This document shows positions 18,966 to 28,218 of a stretch of 64,000 bases of DNA, in pieces. The notes below the pieces were generated by a model. It did no database searches and was not told the DNA's origin. It worked only from the letters and a program-made list of their open reading frames with translations. This stretch comes from Fibrobacterota bacterium (GTDB taxonomy: Bacteria; Fibrobacterota; Chitinivibrionia; Chitinivibrionales; Chitinispirillaceae), in the NCBI GenBank assembly GCA_023412475.1, contig JAEYNR010000010.1, positions 13,412-77,411 of the forward strand. The letters are read 5' to 3'. Positions within the stretch are counted from its first letter, which is position 1. Each line of letters opens with the position of its first letter. A program made the position numbers and the translations under genes.

Positions 18966-19456
18966 ACAACCACCCGCTTGGTATTTAATATTTCCTTATT
19001 AAAGGAGCTAAAAAGTAGGGGGGCAAAAGTAATGCCTGTAATTTTTAATCGCGAATTTTGCAAAGCATGAAACTAACCAAAACCAGTCATTTTAATGATC
19101 TGGAAAGTTGATTCTTTTTTACTGCTGCATATAGCTTTTTAACCGCTATATTAAAGGGGATGATAAATATAACTTGTTATTAATTATAAATTATATTATA
19201 TTTATATAGTTGTGATTGCAACAATTGTTTTTTCAACCATTGATTTGCAGGAAAAAACAGAAATGGTTGAATGCATTCTTCCTGGTTGTACTGCTGTTAG
19301 CTGGCTCACATACCCCTCTGGCATGAGCTAAAGACTTCACATTAGAAAGCTCTTAAATAAATTAAAGTTTAGTTACTGGAATTTGCTTGAAACGATTGCA
19401 TGGCAAAGAAATTTCGAAAAACAAAGTTCTCCTGTTCAAATATTGGAGGTTAGCAA
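18966..19456. other. Intergenic region upstream of gyrB
   Basis: This 491-base divergent gap contains a strongly AT-rich core (19160-19215) and must hold the promoters of the reductase and gyrB. No gene, RNA or DnaA-box cluster (TTATCCACA type) was found, so I do not call an origin. An ATTGGAGG ribosome site sits just before gyrB. Confidence 0.5.
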
Positions 19457-21367
19457 ATGGGTAATGAATACAGCGTTGATAACATACAGATTCTGGATGG
19501 ATTGGAGGCTGTAAGAAAACGTCCTGGAATGTATATCGGATCAACATCTTCAAAGGGACTGCATCATTTAGTTTATGAGATTGTTGATAATGCTGTTGAT
19601 GAAGCATTGGCCGGATTCTGTGACACGATCGACATATCAATTAATTCGGACAATTCAATTACGGTAACAGATAATGGTCGCGGCATTCCCATAGGTATTC
19701 ACCCTAAAGCGGGTGTACCTGCAGTTGAGGTGATCTTTACAGTACTACATTCAGGTGGAAAGTTCGGTGGCAGTGGTTATAAGGTATCCGGTGGACTTCA
19801 TGGGGTCGGAGCTTCGGTAGTAAATGGTTTGTCTGAATGGCTTGAAGTAGAAATCTGCATAGATGGCAAGATGTACAGGCAGAGATTTGAAAGAGGTAAA
19901 GTAGTGTCTGCTCTTCAGGAGATAGGCACATGTGAGTTCAGCGGTACAAAGGTGTCTTTTTTGCCCGACAAAGAAATTTTCGAGGAAACTGTTTATGATT
20001 ACGAAGTGCTAATACAACGGCTTCGTGAGATGGCTTTTTTGAATAAAAATGTCAAAATTATACTTCGCGATTGCAGAGAAGAAGAGCACAAGATAAAGGA
20101 ATTTCATTATGAAGGTGGTATCAAAGAGTTCGTTGGATATTTGAACAAACTTAAAGATCCAATTTACAGCGATATCTTTTACTGTGAAGGTGAACGAAAT
20201 GGAATTTATGTGGAGGTGGCTTTTCAGCATAACAGCACCTATACCGAAAGCATCTATAGTTTTGTCAATACAATAACTACCCCTGAAGGTGGAACGCACC
20301 TTGCTGGGTTCAAAAACGCAATAACAAAAACCTTCAATGATTATGCCCGAAACCAGAAATATCTCAAAGAAAATGATATGAATCTTTCCGGAGAGGATAT
20401 AAGGGAGGGTTTAACTGCGATAATCAGCATTAAAGTCCCTGAGCCGCAGTTCGAGGGTCAGACAAAACAGAAGTTAGGTAACAGTGAAGCCAGAACTGCA
20501 GTTGATGGAGTAATAAGCGAACATTTAACCCATTATCTTGAATTAAACCCTGCGGTTGCCAGAACCATGTGCGAAAGAGCGGTTCTGGCTCAAAGAGCCA
20601 GAGAAGCAGCACGAAAAGCCCGTGAGCTGACCAGACGGAAAACTGCACTGGAAGGAATCAATCTGCCTGGAAAACTGGCAGATTGTTCGGATAAAGATCC
20701 TTCAAAATGTGAGATTTACATAGTTGAAGGAGATTCCGCAGGTGGATCTGCAAAAACGGCCCGTTCAAGAGCTACACAGGCAATTCTTCCGTTAAGGGGA
20801 AAAATATTAAATGTTGAAAAATCCAGACTGGATAAGATTCTGGTGAATAATGAAATAAGAGCCATGATAACTGCCTTTGGGACCGGAATTTCCGATGACT
20901 TTGAAATCAATAAATTACGTTATCATAAAATTATTATTATGACTGACGCAGATGTCGACGGTGCTCATATCAGCACACTGCTTTTAACTTTTTTCTACCG
21001 GTTCATGCCCGAGTTGATAAAGCAGGGATATGTCTATATGGCACAACCACCACTATACAAAGTTGAAAAAGGAAAAATGATCCATTATGCCTACAATGAT
21101 GAGGAACTTAACAATATATTGGTGGAAGTAGGCCGTGACAATAACAACAAAATTCAGCGTTACAAGGGATTGGGTGAAATGGATGCCGAACAGCTCTGGG
21201 ATACCACAATGGATCCTGAGAAAAGAGTGCTCCTTCGGGTCACCATGGATGAGGAAGAATCTTCTGAAATTGATCTTACCTTTACCACTCTGATGGGCGA
21301 TAAAGTAGAGCCAAGAAGAGAATTCATCGAAGCAAATGCAAAGTATGTTAAAAATTTGGATATTTAA
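19457..21367 (+). CDS. gyrB: DNA gyrase subunit B
   Basis: The 636-residue product is a full short-form GyrB. It has the GHKL ATPase motifs (IVDNAVDEALAGF, DNGRGIP, GGLHGVGASVVN), the QTKQKLGNSEA Lys loop, and the TOPRIM segment EGDSAGGSAK with DADVDGAHI for metal binding. With GyrA it introduces negative supercoils using ATP. It starts behind TTGGAGG and is followed by gyrA after 64 bases. Confidence 0.97.
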   Translation: MGNEYSVDNIQILDGLEAVRKRPGMYIGSTSSKGLHHLVYEIVDNAVDEALAGFCDTIDISINSDNSITVTDNGRGIPIGIHPKAGVPAVEVIFTVLHSGGKFGGSGYKVSGGLHGVGASVVNGLSEWLEVEICIDGKMYRQRFERGKVVSALQEIGTCEFSGTKVSFLPDKEIFEETVYDYEVLIQRLREMAFLNKNVKIILRDCREEEHKIKEFHYEGGIKEFVGYLNKLKDPIYSDIFYCEGERNGIYVEVAFQHNSTYTESIYSFVNTITTPEGGTHLAGFKNAITKTFNDYARNQKYLKENDMNLSGEDIREGLTAIISIKVPEPQFEGQTKQKLGNSEARTAVDGVISEHLTHYLELNPAVARTMCERAVLAQRAREAARKARELTRRKTALEGINLPGKLADCSDKDPSKCEIYIVEGDSAGGSAKTARSRATQAILPLRGKILNVEKSRLDKILVNNEIRAMITAFGTGISDDFEINKLRYHKIIIMTDADVDGAHISTLLLTFFYRFMPELIKQGYVYMAQPPLYKVEKGKMIHYAYNDEELNNILVEVGRDNNNKIQRYKGLGEMDAEQLWDTTMDPEKRVLLRVTMDEEESSEIDLTFTTLMGDKVEPRREFIEANAKYVKNLDI

Positions 21368-21431
21368 TATTGTTGCTGAAACACAATAATAATACAGAGT
21401 TTATCGGGAAGTCTGAACGGAGTATAATGAC

Positions 21432-24056
21432 ATGGAAGAGATAGCTTTTGATAAAGTAAATGATGTTGATCTTAAAAAAACGATGGAAAGATCGTACATT
21501 GATTATGCAATGTCTGTCATTGCTGCAAGGGCATTGCCAGATGTCAGAGATGGATTAAAGCCGGTTCAAAGAAGAATACTGTATGCTATGAGCGAATTGA
21601 ATAATGGACCGGACAAACCGCATCGTAAGTGTGCGCGTATCGTGGGTGATACCATGGGAAAATTTCATCCACACGGCGACAGTTCAATTTACGAGGCAAT
21701 GGTAAAATTGGCTCAAAACTTCTCCACCAGATATCCTTTGGTCGATGGGCATGGAAACTTCGGATCGGTCGATGGCGACAGTGCTGCAGCAATGCGATAC
21801 ACTGAAGCCCGTTTGAGTAAAATGTCGGTGGAAATGCTTGCTGATATTAATAAAAAAACCGTTGATTTCGTACCAAATTTCGATGAAACAGAGCAGGAAC
21901 CGGTAGTCATGCCCTCAAGATTCCCTAACCTGTTAGTCAATGGTACATCTGGAATTGCTGTTGGAATGGCTACCAATATTCCACCCCATAACTTAAATGA
22001 AGTTGTCAATGCAGTAATTAAAATGATTGATAACTATATGGAAGAGAACAGAGAAACGGCTCTGGAAGAATTGATGGAAATAATTACAGGGCCTGATTTT
22101 CCTACAGGCGCAGAAATCGTTGGCGCTGCCGGGATCAAGGAGGCTTACCGCACAGGCAGAGGAAAAATTTGTGTACGGGCTATCACAGAAATCGAGCCAA
22201 TGCAAAACGGAAAAAACCGGATCGTTGTCAAAGAACTTCCATATATGGTAAACAAGGCACGATTGATCGAAAAAATTGCTGAACTGGTAAAAGATAAAAA
22301 GATCGATGGAATAACAGAACTTCGGGATGAATCTGACAGAACTGGTATGAGGATTGTCATTGAACTTCGAAGGGACATAAATGCAAATGTCATGCTTAAC
22401 CAGCTCTACAAGCATACTCAGTTGCAGGATACTTTTGGTATAATAATGCTAGCATTGGAAAACAATGAGCCTAAAGTACTCAATCTCTACCAGATGCTCG
22501 ATAATTATTTACAGCATCAGAAAGAAATTGTTACCAGACGTACTCAACATGATTTAGCCAAAGCTGAAGAACGGGCTCACATATTACAAGGATTGCTGAT
22601 AGCGTTGGATAATATTGAAGAAGTCATAGCTATTATCCGTTCTTCAGAAAACAGTAACAGTGCAAAACAGAAGCTCATTCTCCGCTTTACTCTTACTGAT
22701 GTTCAGGCACAGGCGATTATTGATATGAGGCTACGTACTTTGACTGGTCTGGAAAAGGAAAAACTGGAAACAGAAAATTCTGAGCTTATGCGTATTATTG
22801 CTGGATTTAAGGAAATCCTGGCTGATAAAAACAGGCTGTTGGGGGTGATCAAAGATGAGATCATCGTTATCAGGAACAAATATGGTGATGTGAGAAGGAC
22901 CAGAATCAGCATGGATGAGTTTGATTTCTCGATTGAGGATTTGATACCCGATGAGAACACGATTATAGCCATGACAAGATTTGGTTATATAAAACGGATG
23001 GACATTGATAACTTCAAATGCCAGAATCGCGGTGGTAAAGGTATCAAAGGAATACAGATGATCGATGAGGACTTCATCGAGGAGCTGTTTATGACCAGAA
23101 ACCATAATTTTATCCTGTTCTTTACCAACCGTGGAAGAGTGTATAAACTCAAGGCTTACCAGATACCTGCCTGCGGAAGAACTGCAAGAGGAACTGCTAT
23201 AGTAAATTTACTTGAGCTCCAGCCAGAAGAACATATAACTGCCATGATAGCTTTGAAAGAATTCGGAAATGAAAACTTCCTCTTTATGGCCACCAAAAAT
23301 GGTATTGTCAAAAAAACCCCTATCAAAGATTATCAGAATATCAGAAAGTCCGGAATTCAGGCTATAATTCTTAGAGATAATGATGACCTTATTGAAGTCA
23401 AATTGACCAACAATAGTAATGACATTTTTCTTGCCACTAAAAAAGGAATGTGCATCAGGTTCAATGAGAAAAATGTAAGATCGACATCAAGAAGCTCTAT
23501 GGGAGTGAGAGGAATGGCTCTTACAGGCGATGATCAGGTAGTGGGAATGCAGCTTGAGACTCAGGGCACACACCTTCTGTTTGTATCGGAAAGGGGATTG
23601 GGAAAACGAACCGAAATGAGCGAATTCTCTGTGCAGCACCGTGCGGGTAAAGGGGTAAAATGCTATAAGCTGACGGAGAAAACAGGTAACTTGGTTGGTG
23701 TCAAGGCGGTTGATGAGGAAAATGAAATAATCATTATTACCAGTGGAGGAATGACTATTCGCTTGTTGGTACGTGACATTTCCATTCTCCGTCGAAACAC
23801 TTCTGGTATAAAATTAATCGTAATTAAGAGTGACATTGCTGTCGCCAGCTTTATAAGAGTAAAGTCAGAAGAGCTAAATGATACTTCTGGCCTGTCTCTT
23901 GATGTAGACGAAGAAACAAGTGATTCAGAGCAAGCATTATGCGAAGAATCGACTGATACTGCAGTAGATTCCGAAAACTGTGAAAAAAGCAATGAAGAAA
24001 CAAATAAAAATGAAGATTCGGAATCCGAAAGTTGTAACCAAGAATCTGACAACTGA
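21432..24056 (+). CDS. gyrA: DNA gyrase subunit A
   Basis: The 874-residue product has the DNA-cleavage domain with catalytic Tyr123 (RYTEARLS), the QRRILYAM region, and a C-terminal beta-pinwheel opening with the GyrA box as QNRGGKG (canonical QRRGGKG). The GyrA box identifies it as gyrase rather than topoisomerase IV. The last 45-50 residues are an unusually acidic Ser/Glu/Asp-rich tail containing several Cys. The tail may tune supercoiling activity, as acidic GyrA tails do in E. coli. Confidence 0.96.
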   Translation: MEEIAFDKVNDVDLKKTMERSYIDYAMSVIAARALPDVRDGLKPVQRRILYAMSELNNGPDKPHRKCARIVGDTMGKFHPHGDSSIYEAMVKLAQNFSTRYPLVDGHGNFGSVDGDSAAAMRYTEARLSKMSVEMLADINKKTVDFVPNFDETEQEPVVMPSRFPNLLVNGTSGIAVGMATNIPPHNLNEVVNAVIKMIDNYMEENRETALEELMEIITGPDFPTGAEIVGAAGIKEAYRTGRGKICVRAITEIEPMQNGKNRIVVKELPYMVNKARLIEKIAELVKDKKIDGITELRDESDRTGMRIVIELRRDINANVMLNQLYKHTQLQDTFGIIMLALENNEPKVLNLYQMLDNYLQHQKEIVTRRTQHDLAKAEERAHILQGLLIALDNIEEVIAIIRSSENSNSAKQKLILRFTLTDVQAQAIIDMRLRTLTGLEKEKLETENSELMRIIAGFKEILADKNRLLGVIKDEIIVIRNKYGDVRRTRISMDEFDFSIEDLIPDENTIIAMTRFGYIKRMDIDNFKCQNRGGKGIKGIQMIDEDFIEELFMTRNHNFILFFTNRGRVYKLKAYQIPACGRTARGTAIVNLLELQPEEHITAMIALKEFGNENFLFMATKNGIVKKTPIKDYQNIRKSGIQAIILRDNDDLIEVKLTNNSNDIFLATKKGMCIRFNEKNVRSTSRSSMGVRGMALTGDDQVVGMQLETQGTHLLFVSERGLGKRTEMSEFSVQHRAGKGVKCYKLTEKTGNLVGVKAVDEENEIIIITSGGMTIRLLVRDISILRRNTSGIKLIVIKSDIAVASFIRVKSEELNDTSGLSLDVDEETSDSEQALCEESTDTAVDSENCEKSNEETNKNEDSESESCNQESDN

Positions 24057-24111
24057 ATATAGAGAGGCAGAATCAATTTAAATTTTTAAAAATAGAAAAG
24101 GCTGAAGAGAC

Positions 24112-24600
24112 ATGAATGCAAGTAAAGAAAGATTTCAGGCAGATGACACGACCAGAGTCATCAAAAGAGACAACTCTTCGGTAGCAGTTGTGCTCAAGAA
24201 AACGTTAGTGCTTCCTATTCTAACCAAAGTGGTTGATGAAAGTCATAAGGAAGGCCTGTTGACCCAAAATGATGATATGGTTGATTGGGACAAACTGGGA
24301 TTGAAAAATCCCAGGCTATGGCTCGATAAGAAGCTTTTTAGTGAAGCATTATCGGATATCATAAAAGGTGCTGCCAAGAAAAATAAAGGGGAAAAACCTG
24401 CAGTTATCTCGATGAAATACGACGGTGCAAATGATTGCACAATAAGTATTACTTACCACATAAAAGAATCTGAACAGCGGAATATGTACGGAAGGTCTGT
24501 AAATTTTAGTCATCGTACAGCTGAGATTATCTTACAGCATGGGGCAAAATTGGAAGAAAATGAATCTGACAACAGTGTGCGTATACGTATCATTTTTTAA
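24112..24600 (+). CDS. Small uncharacterised protein, possible degenerate GHKL ATPase
   Basis: The 162-residue product follows gyrA after 55 bases and is probably in the same transcript. I do not recognise the family. Its second half follows the layout of a histidine-kinase ATPase domain: LFSEALSDIIKGAAKKN where the N box (NLxxNAxK) would lie, a strand pair in CTISITYHI where the DxGxG box would be, then an IILQHGAKLEENES helix-strand and a closing VRIRIIF strand. The ATP-binding Asn, Asp and Gly residues are missing, so it would not bind ATP in the normal way. This resemblance is inference only. Confidence 0.6.
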   Translation: MNASKERFQADDTTRVIKRDNSSVAVVLKKTLVLPILTKVVDESHKEGLLTQNDDMVDWDKLGLKNPRLWLDKKLFSEALSDIIKGAAKKNKGEKPAVISMKYDGANDCTISITYHIKESEQRNMYGRSVNFSHRTAEIILQHGAKLEENESDNSVRIRIIF

Positions 24601-24708
24601 AACAACTGGCTGTGTTTAAGATAATTGATAAGGATAAAAAATTGTGTGGAAGTGTTTCTCTGATTCTTTTCAATATTTTTAAAAAATTACTTACAGAAAG
24701 GTATATCT

Positions 24709-25170
24709 ATGTCAGAAAGGCATCTCATTGAGAGTATCAAAGACCTTCCTCAGTTTGTAAGAAAACTATTTTATGAAAATGACATATCAAAACTTAATCT
24801 CGATATTAACCTAACTCAGACTAATATTCTAATGTTTATTGACTCTAATAAAAATAAATCCATGTCAGAATTGAGTAAGCTGGTCGGATTGGAGAAAAGC
24901 TCATTTACACGGTCTGTTGATTATCTTGTGGAAAGTAAGTTTTTAAAGAAAAACTACTCAAGTGAAGACAGACGCAAAATAACCATTTCCTTTACCGAAA
25001 AAGGACTCAAAGCTGTAAGATTGATTAAAAATGGCTGGAATGAACACTTCAGATCCATGGTCTTTACTCTTTCTGCTGATGAACAAAAGGAGTTTTCGGA
25101 TTCCATTAAAATAGTTTCAAAATATGTACAGCAAATGTTGAGTGGTTCCAAAAAAGAGAATAATTCATAA
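24709..25170 (+). CDS. MarR family transcriptional regulator
   Basis: The 153-residue product has the MarR winged helix: NLTQTNILMFI, then SMSELSKLVGLEKSSFTRSVDYLVESKFLKK as recognition helices, and SSEDRRKITISFTEKG as the wing with the family's DRR. Flanking helices give the dimer. MarR proteins usually repress nearby genes and respond to small ligands; no obvious target such as an efflux gene is adjacent. A GCCAGC/GCTGGC hairpin lies right after the stop (25172-25189) but lacks a T run. Confidence 0.85.
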   Translation: MSERHLIESIKDLPQFVRKLFYENDISKLNLDINLTQTNILMFIDSNKNKSMSELSKLVGLEKSSFTRSVDYLVESKFLKKNYSSEDRRKITISFTEKGLKAVRLIKNGWNEHFRSMVFTLSADEQKEFSDSIKIVSKYVQQMLSGSKKENNS

Positions 25171-25351
25171 AGCCAGCTTGAGGGCTGGCAATGACTTCAA
25201 AGAGTACAAATATTACCATAGACAGCTTTTTTATTGCAGGTCCACCGTATTGTTTATCTGCAATCTTTTGAAGTTTCTTTTCTGTATGCGCCTTGTTGGA
25301 GAAGGATCAGGAGGTTCTTCTCCCTGCAAAGAGCCTTGTTGTAAATAATAT

Positions 25352-27967
25352 TTAAGACTGAAATATAGATTGCCGTATCGATTGTAATCTCTGCGAATCG
25401 ATAAATTCAACATCAGGAGTTTTTTCCCACTCTTTTTTTATTGCTTCAAGATAAAGAATGTCATAAACTGCCCCCGGACGTGGATAGCTTGCCACGATAT
25501 AATGTGGTTGTGCCTTTTTTTCTCCAGGTTGCTTTTCGTATTCCGGACGCACGCTCTCTGCTGTGTTCAAAGAATTGCCGTGCTCGAAAATTATCTCATC
25601 CATTTTTTTATAGACATCTTTACTTTCAACATACATCTCATAGTATGCCAACATCTGTGCCAAAACATAATTTGAAGCGATCCAGACATCTTTTCCCTGA
25701 TCCGATTCCACCGCCGAACCGTCCTCTTTACGTGCTGTAGCCCACCCCATGGGGGTGCGGTTGTTAATATATATGGTTTTCAGCAGCCGTTTCATTCGGC
25801 CTTCGGGCAGGAAAGGTTTTTCTCCCATCGAAATCCACTGCCATAATCCAACAGTCTGGTCTGTAAATACATCGGTGCACTTCCCCTGGCCATTTACACC
25901 ACTGCAGGTGATATAGTAGGCCATCTCGTTTCCTTGTGCATTGGTAGTTTCGTACCAGAGCGAATCGTATACTGGAAATGCTTTCTGGTATAGTTCTATA
26001 TACCTGTTTTTTTCGCTGATATCTCCTGTCATATCGGCCATTCTGGCCATTGCCTTTAAAGAAGTCAGGAATAGATTGGCATCATAAGCACCAACTCCGG
26101 CAAAGGGGATATTATCATAAGTGTTTCTTACTTCTCCAGGCCTGCCTTCAGGTATACCATCGTTATCATAATCCATACTCATCAGATAGTTAAAACCCTT
26201 TTTAAGAGTGTCCCAGTTGTTGTTCACCAGATCCGATTTTCCTGTGTATTTTACATTCCGAAGAGTTCGAAGTGCCAGCTTGGGAAACAGGTCGATCCAG
26301 TATGAAGTATTAAACCAGGTGTATTCCGACATATTCCGCAGAGGATTGCCAAAGGATAAAGATCCAAGATCATGAAATACCGAGCCATCCTCTTTTTTTG
26401 ATGCGTAAATGTGGATGTCGGCTCCTGGCTGACGGCTCTCACGTTCCAACTGCTGAAGGTAATTTCTTTGCAGGACCGGATCATAAAAATACTGATTGTA
26501 AAAACGGAGTTTTTCATCCTTTTTGTTGATGGAGGCGATGAATTGCTCACAAAGCTCCAGCTCAAACTGAGGAAAAATGGACAGAAGCAGCTTGGAGTAG
26601 AAATCTACATCCGCTGAATTGTTGAAAGGATAATCGAAACACTCCAGAAATCGAGCTCGATTATCCTGGTCCAGAACCGATGCATTTGAAAGTAAATAAC
26701 TGAGTTCGTTAAACAGAAGCCTTGCAGCCCTGAGTGCCCCATCGGTGTCATTTTTATACATGGGTTGATTCTGAAGCGAGCTGTAAATATGCTCCTGAAC
26801 AGCTATTGTACGCTCAAGCCAATCAGGATAATTATTGAGAGCATTGACAGCCATATCCTTTGCGCGATTCTCTTCACAGAGGTAATCCTTGACATATCTT
26901 CTTCCAACGGATATGCCATCTGCATACTTTTGGAACGGAAAATCGAGAGCTTTCACCACAGGAACAGAAACCACCTGGCCTGGTCCCACACTGACAGTAA
27001 TACTGATAGCTGCACCATAGTCATTATCTGCTTCAATAGCATTGGGGTGGTGAAAACTTCCATCGGAATTAAGGGTAAGATCCTGTTTGTAGGTGCGCAG
27101 TTTGAATGCTTCCTGAAGATCAATTTTAATCCCTTCCGAAACCGGCACCGCAATCACCATCCGGTCATGACTCTGCTCTCCGCACATCTCTATACCGCTA
27201 ATGCCCTGGTAGCTGAATTTACTGTGCATCTGGCCATTGGCAGAAGCGTAACCGAGAAACGTGTAGTCCTGTTCGCAGGGACGGCTGTTTTTTCTGCGGA
27301 GATTAACCAGTGATGGCATGGGAACCACAAGCGTGATCTGTTGTGAAGAGTTGCTTTTATTGTGAAGAATGTACTGTTCCACACTGGCAGGAGTAAACTG
27401 ATCATTAGACGAGAGCAGGGGAGCAATGATTCTGCGTGTTATTTCTGTCTTTCCAACCCGGTAATTCAGTTGAGCCAGGGGTGTCGCAAGTGATATGGAA
27501 ATATCTTTTTGTGCCGTGAATTCATAATAATAGTTCTGAGGCAAAGGAAAATCATCAGCACCGGTGAAGTTCTCTGTCTTATATGATGTCAACATTACGG
27601 GAGTCTTGTTGTTTATGCAGACAAATGGTATGGAGGCCATCCGCAAGGGGTTATCATTTAGAAAAATCAGAGAACCGGAATCAATGATCCCGGTGACTGT
27701 ACCATGATGAGAAATAATCAGTGACAATGTAAGAGTTCCCTCTTTGGCGATTGCCTGGGGAGATGCTACGGAACGGTAGTGGCCCTGGTTGTGCACCGCC
27801 ATCCGGTTATCTTCGTAGATTTTTTTGATCCTGGTGCCATTAAGAGTGTAAAAACGTCGGATCTTGTCAAAAATCACCTTTTCTTTGTCTTTAGAGAAGT
27901 AGAGCTGTGCAATTACCGATGCTGAAGACAAGATGTTTTCAATGTTTTCGATACTTGTGTTATTCAT
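25352..27967 (-). CDS. GH116-like glycoside hydrolase (GBA2-type beta-glucosidase family)
   Basis: This 871-residue cytosolic protein (no signal peptide) has a strand-rich N-terminal half and an alpha/alpha-barrel C-terminal half. The latter shows TRNVKYT-type helices, DYDNDGIPEG followed by NTYDNIPFAGVGAYDANLFL, which lines up with the TYDxW...SAYxxGLW region carrying the catalytic Asp in GH116 enzymes, and a MGWATARKEDGSAVESDQGKDVW segment like the GGAMGAV...QSxEVWxG region. GH116 members cleave beta-glucosides and related sugars. Its start lies in an ATGA overlap with a small upstream frame, suggesting an operon with that frame and the oxidoreductase gene. The substrate is not known. Confidence 0.68.
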   Translation of the reverse strand: MNNTSIENIENILSSASVIAQLYFSKDKEKVIFDKIRRFYTLNGTRIKKIYEDNRMAVHNQGHYRSVASPQAIAKEGTLTLSLIISHHGTVTGIIDSGSLIFLNDNPLRMASIPFVCINNKTPVMLTSYKTENFTGADDFPLPQNYYYEFTAQKDISISLATPLAQLNYRVGKTEITRRIIAPLLSSNDQFTPASVEQYILHNKSNSSQQITLVVPMPSLVNLRRKNSRPCEQDYTFLGYASANGQMHSKFSYQGISGIEMCGEQSHDRMVIAVPVSEGIKIDLQEAFKLRTYKQDLTLNSDGSFHHPNAIEADNDYGAAISITVSVGPGQVVSVPVVKALDFPFQKYADGISVGRRYVKDYLCEENRAKDMAVNALNNYPDWLERTIAVQEHIYSSLQNQPMYKNDTDGALRAARLLFNELSYLLSNASVLDQDNRARFLECFDYPFNNSADVDFYSKLLLSIFPQFELELCEQFIASINKKDEKLRFYNQYFYDPVLQRNYLQQLERESRQPGADIHIYASKKEDGSVFHDLGSLSFGNPLRNMSEYTWFNTSYWIDLFPKLALRTLRNVKYTGKSDLVNNNWDTLKKGFNYLMSMDYDNDGIPEGRPGEVRNTYDNIPFAGVGAYDANLFLTSLKAMARMADMTGDISEKNRYIELYQKAFPVYDSLWYETTNAQGNEMAYYITCSGVNGQGKCTDVFTDQTVGLWQWISMGEKPFLPEGRMKRLLKTIYINNRTPMGWATARKEDGSAVESDQGKDVWIASNYVLAQMLAYYEMYVESKDVYKKMDEIIFEHGNSLNTAESVRPEYEKQPGEKKAQPHYIVASYPRPGAVYDILYLEAIKKEWEKTPDVEFIDSQRLQSIRQSIFQS

Positions 27968-28218
27968 GATAATTTCTGTTCTATTTTGAAGAATTGATTG
28001 ATTTTTTCAGAAACCCGGTTAAAATCTACTGACTCAGGAACCGGCATTGTTCCCAGATTCAACACAGTTGCTTCGCAAGTCCTCAGAAAATAATCTTTGC
28101 CTTGAAGTTGATCACCTATTAAAAGCCCTCTGAATTCTCCACACTCTTTAGACTGTTTGATGAGTGTGGGCAGCAGACATGTTTTTTTTCTCAGCAGAGG
28201 GCATTTTTTTGGCCACAT
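27964..28218 (-). CDS. Small frame between oxidoreductase and GH116-like genes, status uncertain
   Basis: An 84-codon frame begins inside the 3' end of the oxidoreductase gene (70-base overlap) and ends in a four-base ATGA overlap with the GH116-like start. The ATGA coupling supports translation. Its second half (GLLIGDQLQGKDYFLRTC and onward) looks like real protein sequence, while the first 20 residues look like out-of-frame translation of the neighbour. It may be a true short gene with a later start, or the 3' remnant of a larger gene. No family recognised. Confidence 0.35.
   Translation of the reverse strand: MWPKKCPLLRKKTCLLPTLIKQSKECGEFRGLLIGDQLQGKDYFLRTCEATVLNLGTMPVPESVDFNRVSEKINQFFKIEQKLS

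Noticed and set aside
18966..19456. Replication origin upstream of gyrB
   Set aside because: AT-rich DNA is present but no cluster of DnaA boxes and no dnaA, dnaN or recF genes are nearby.
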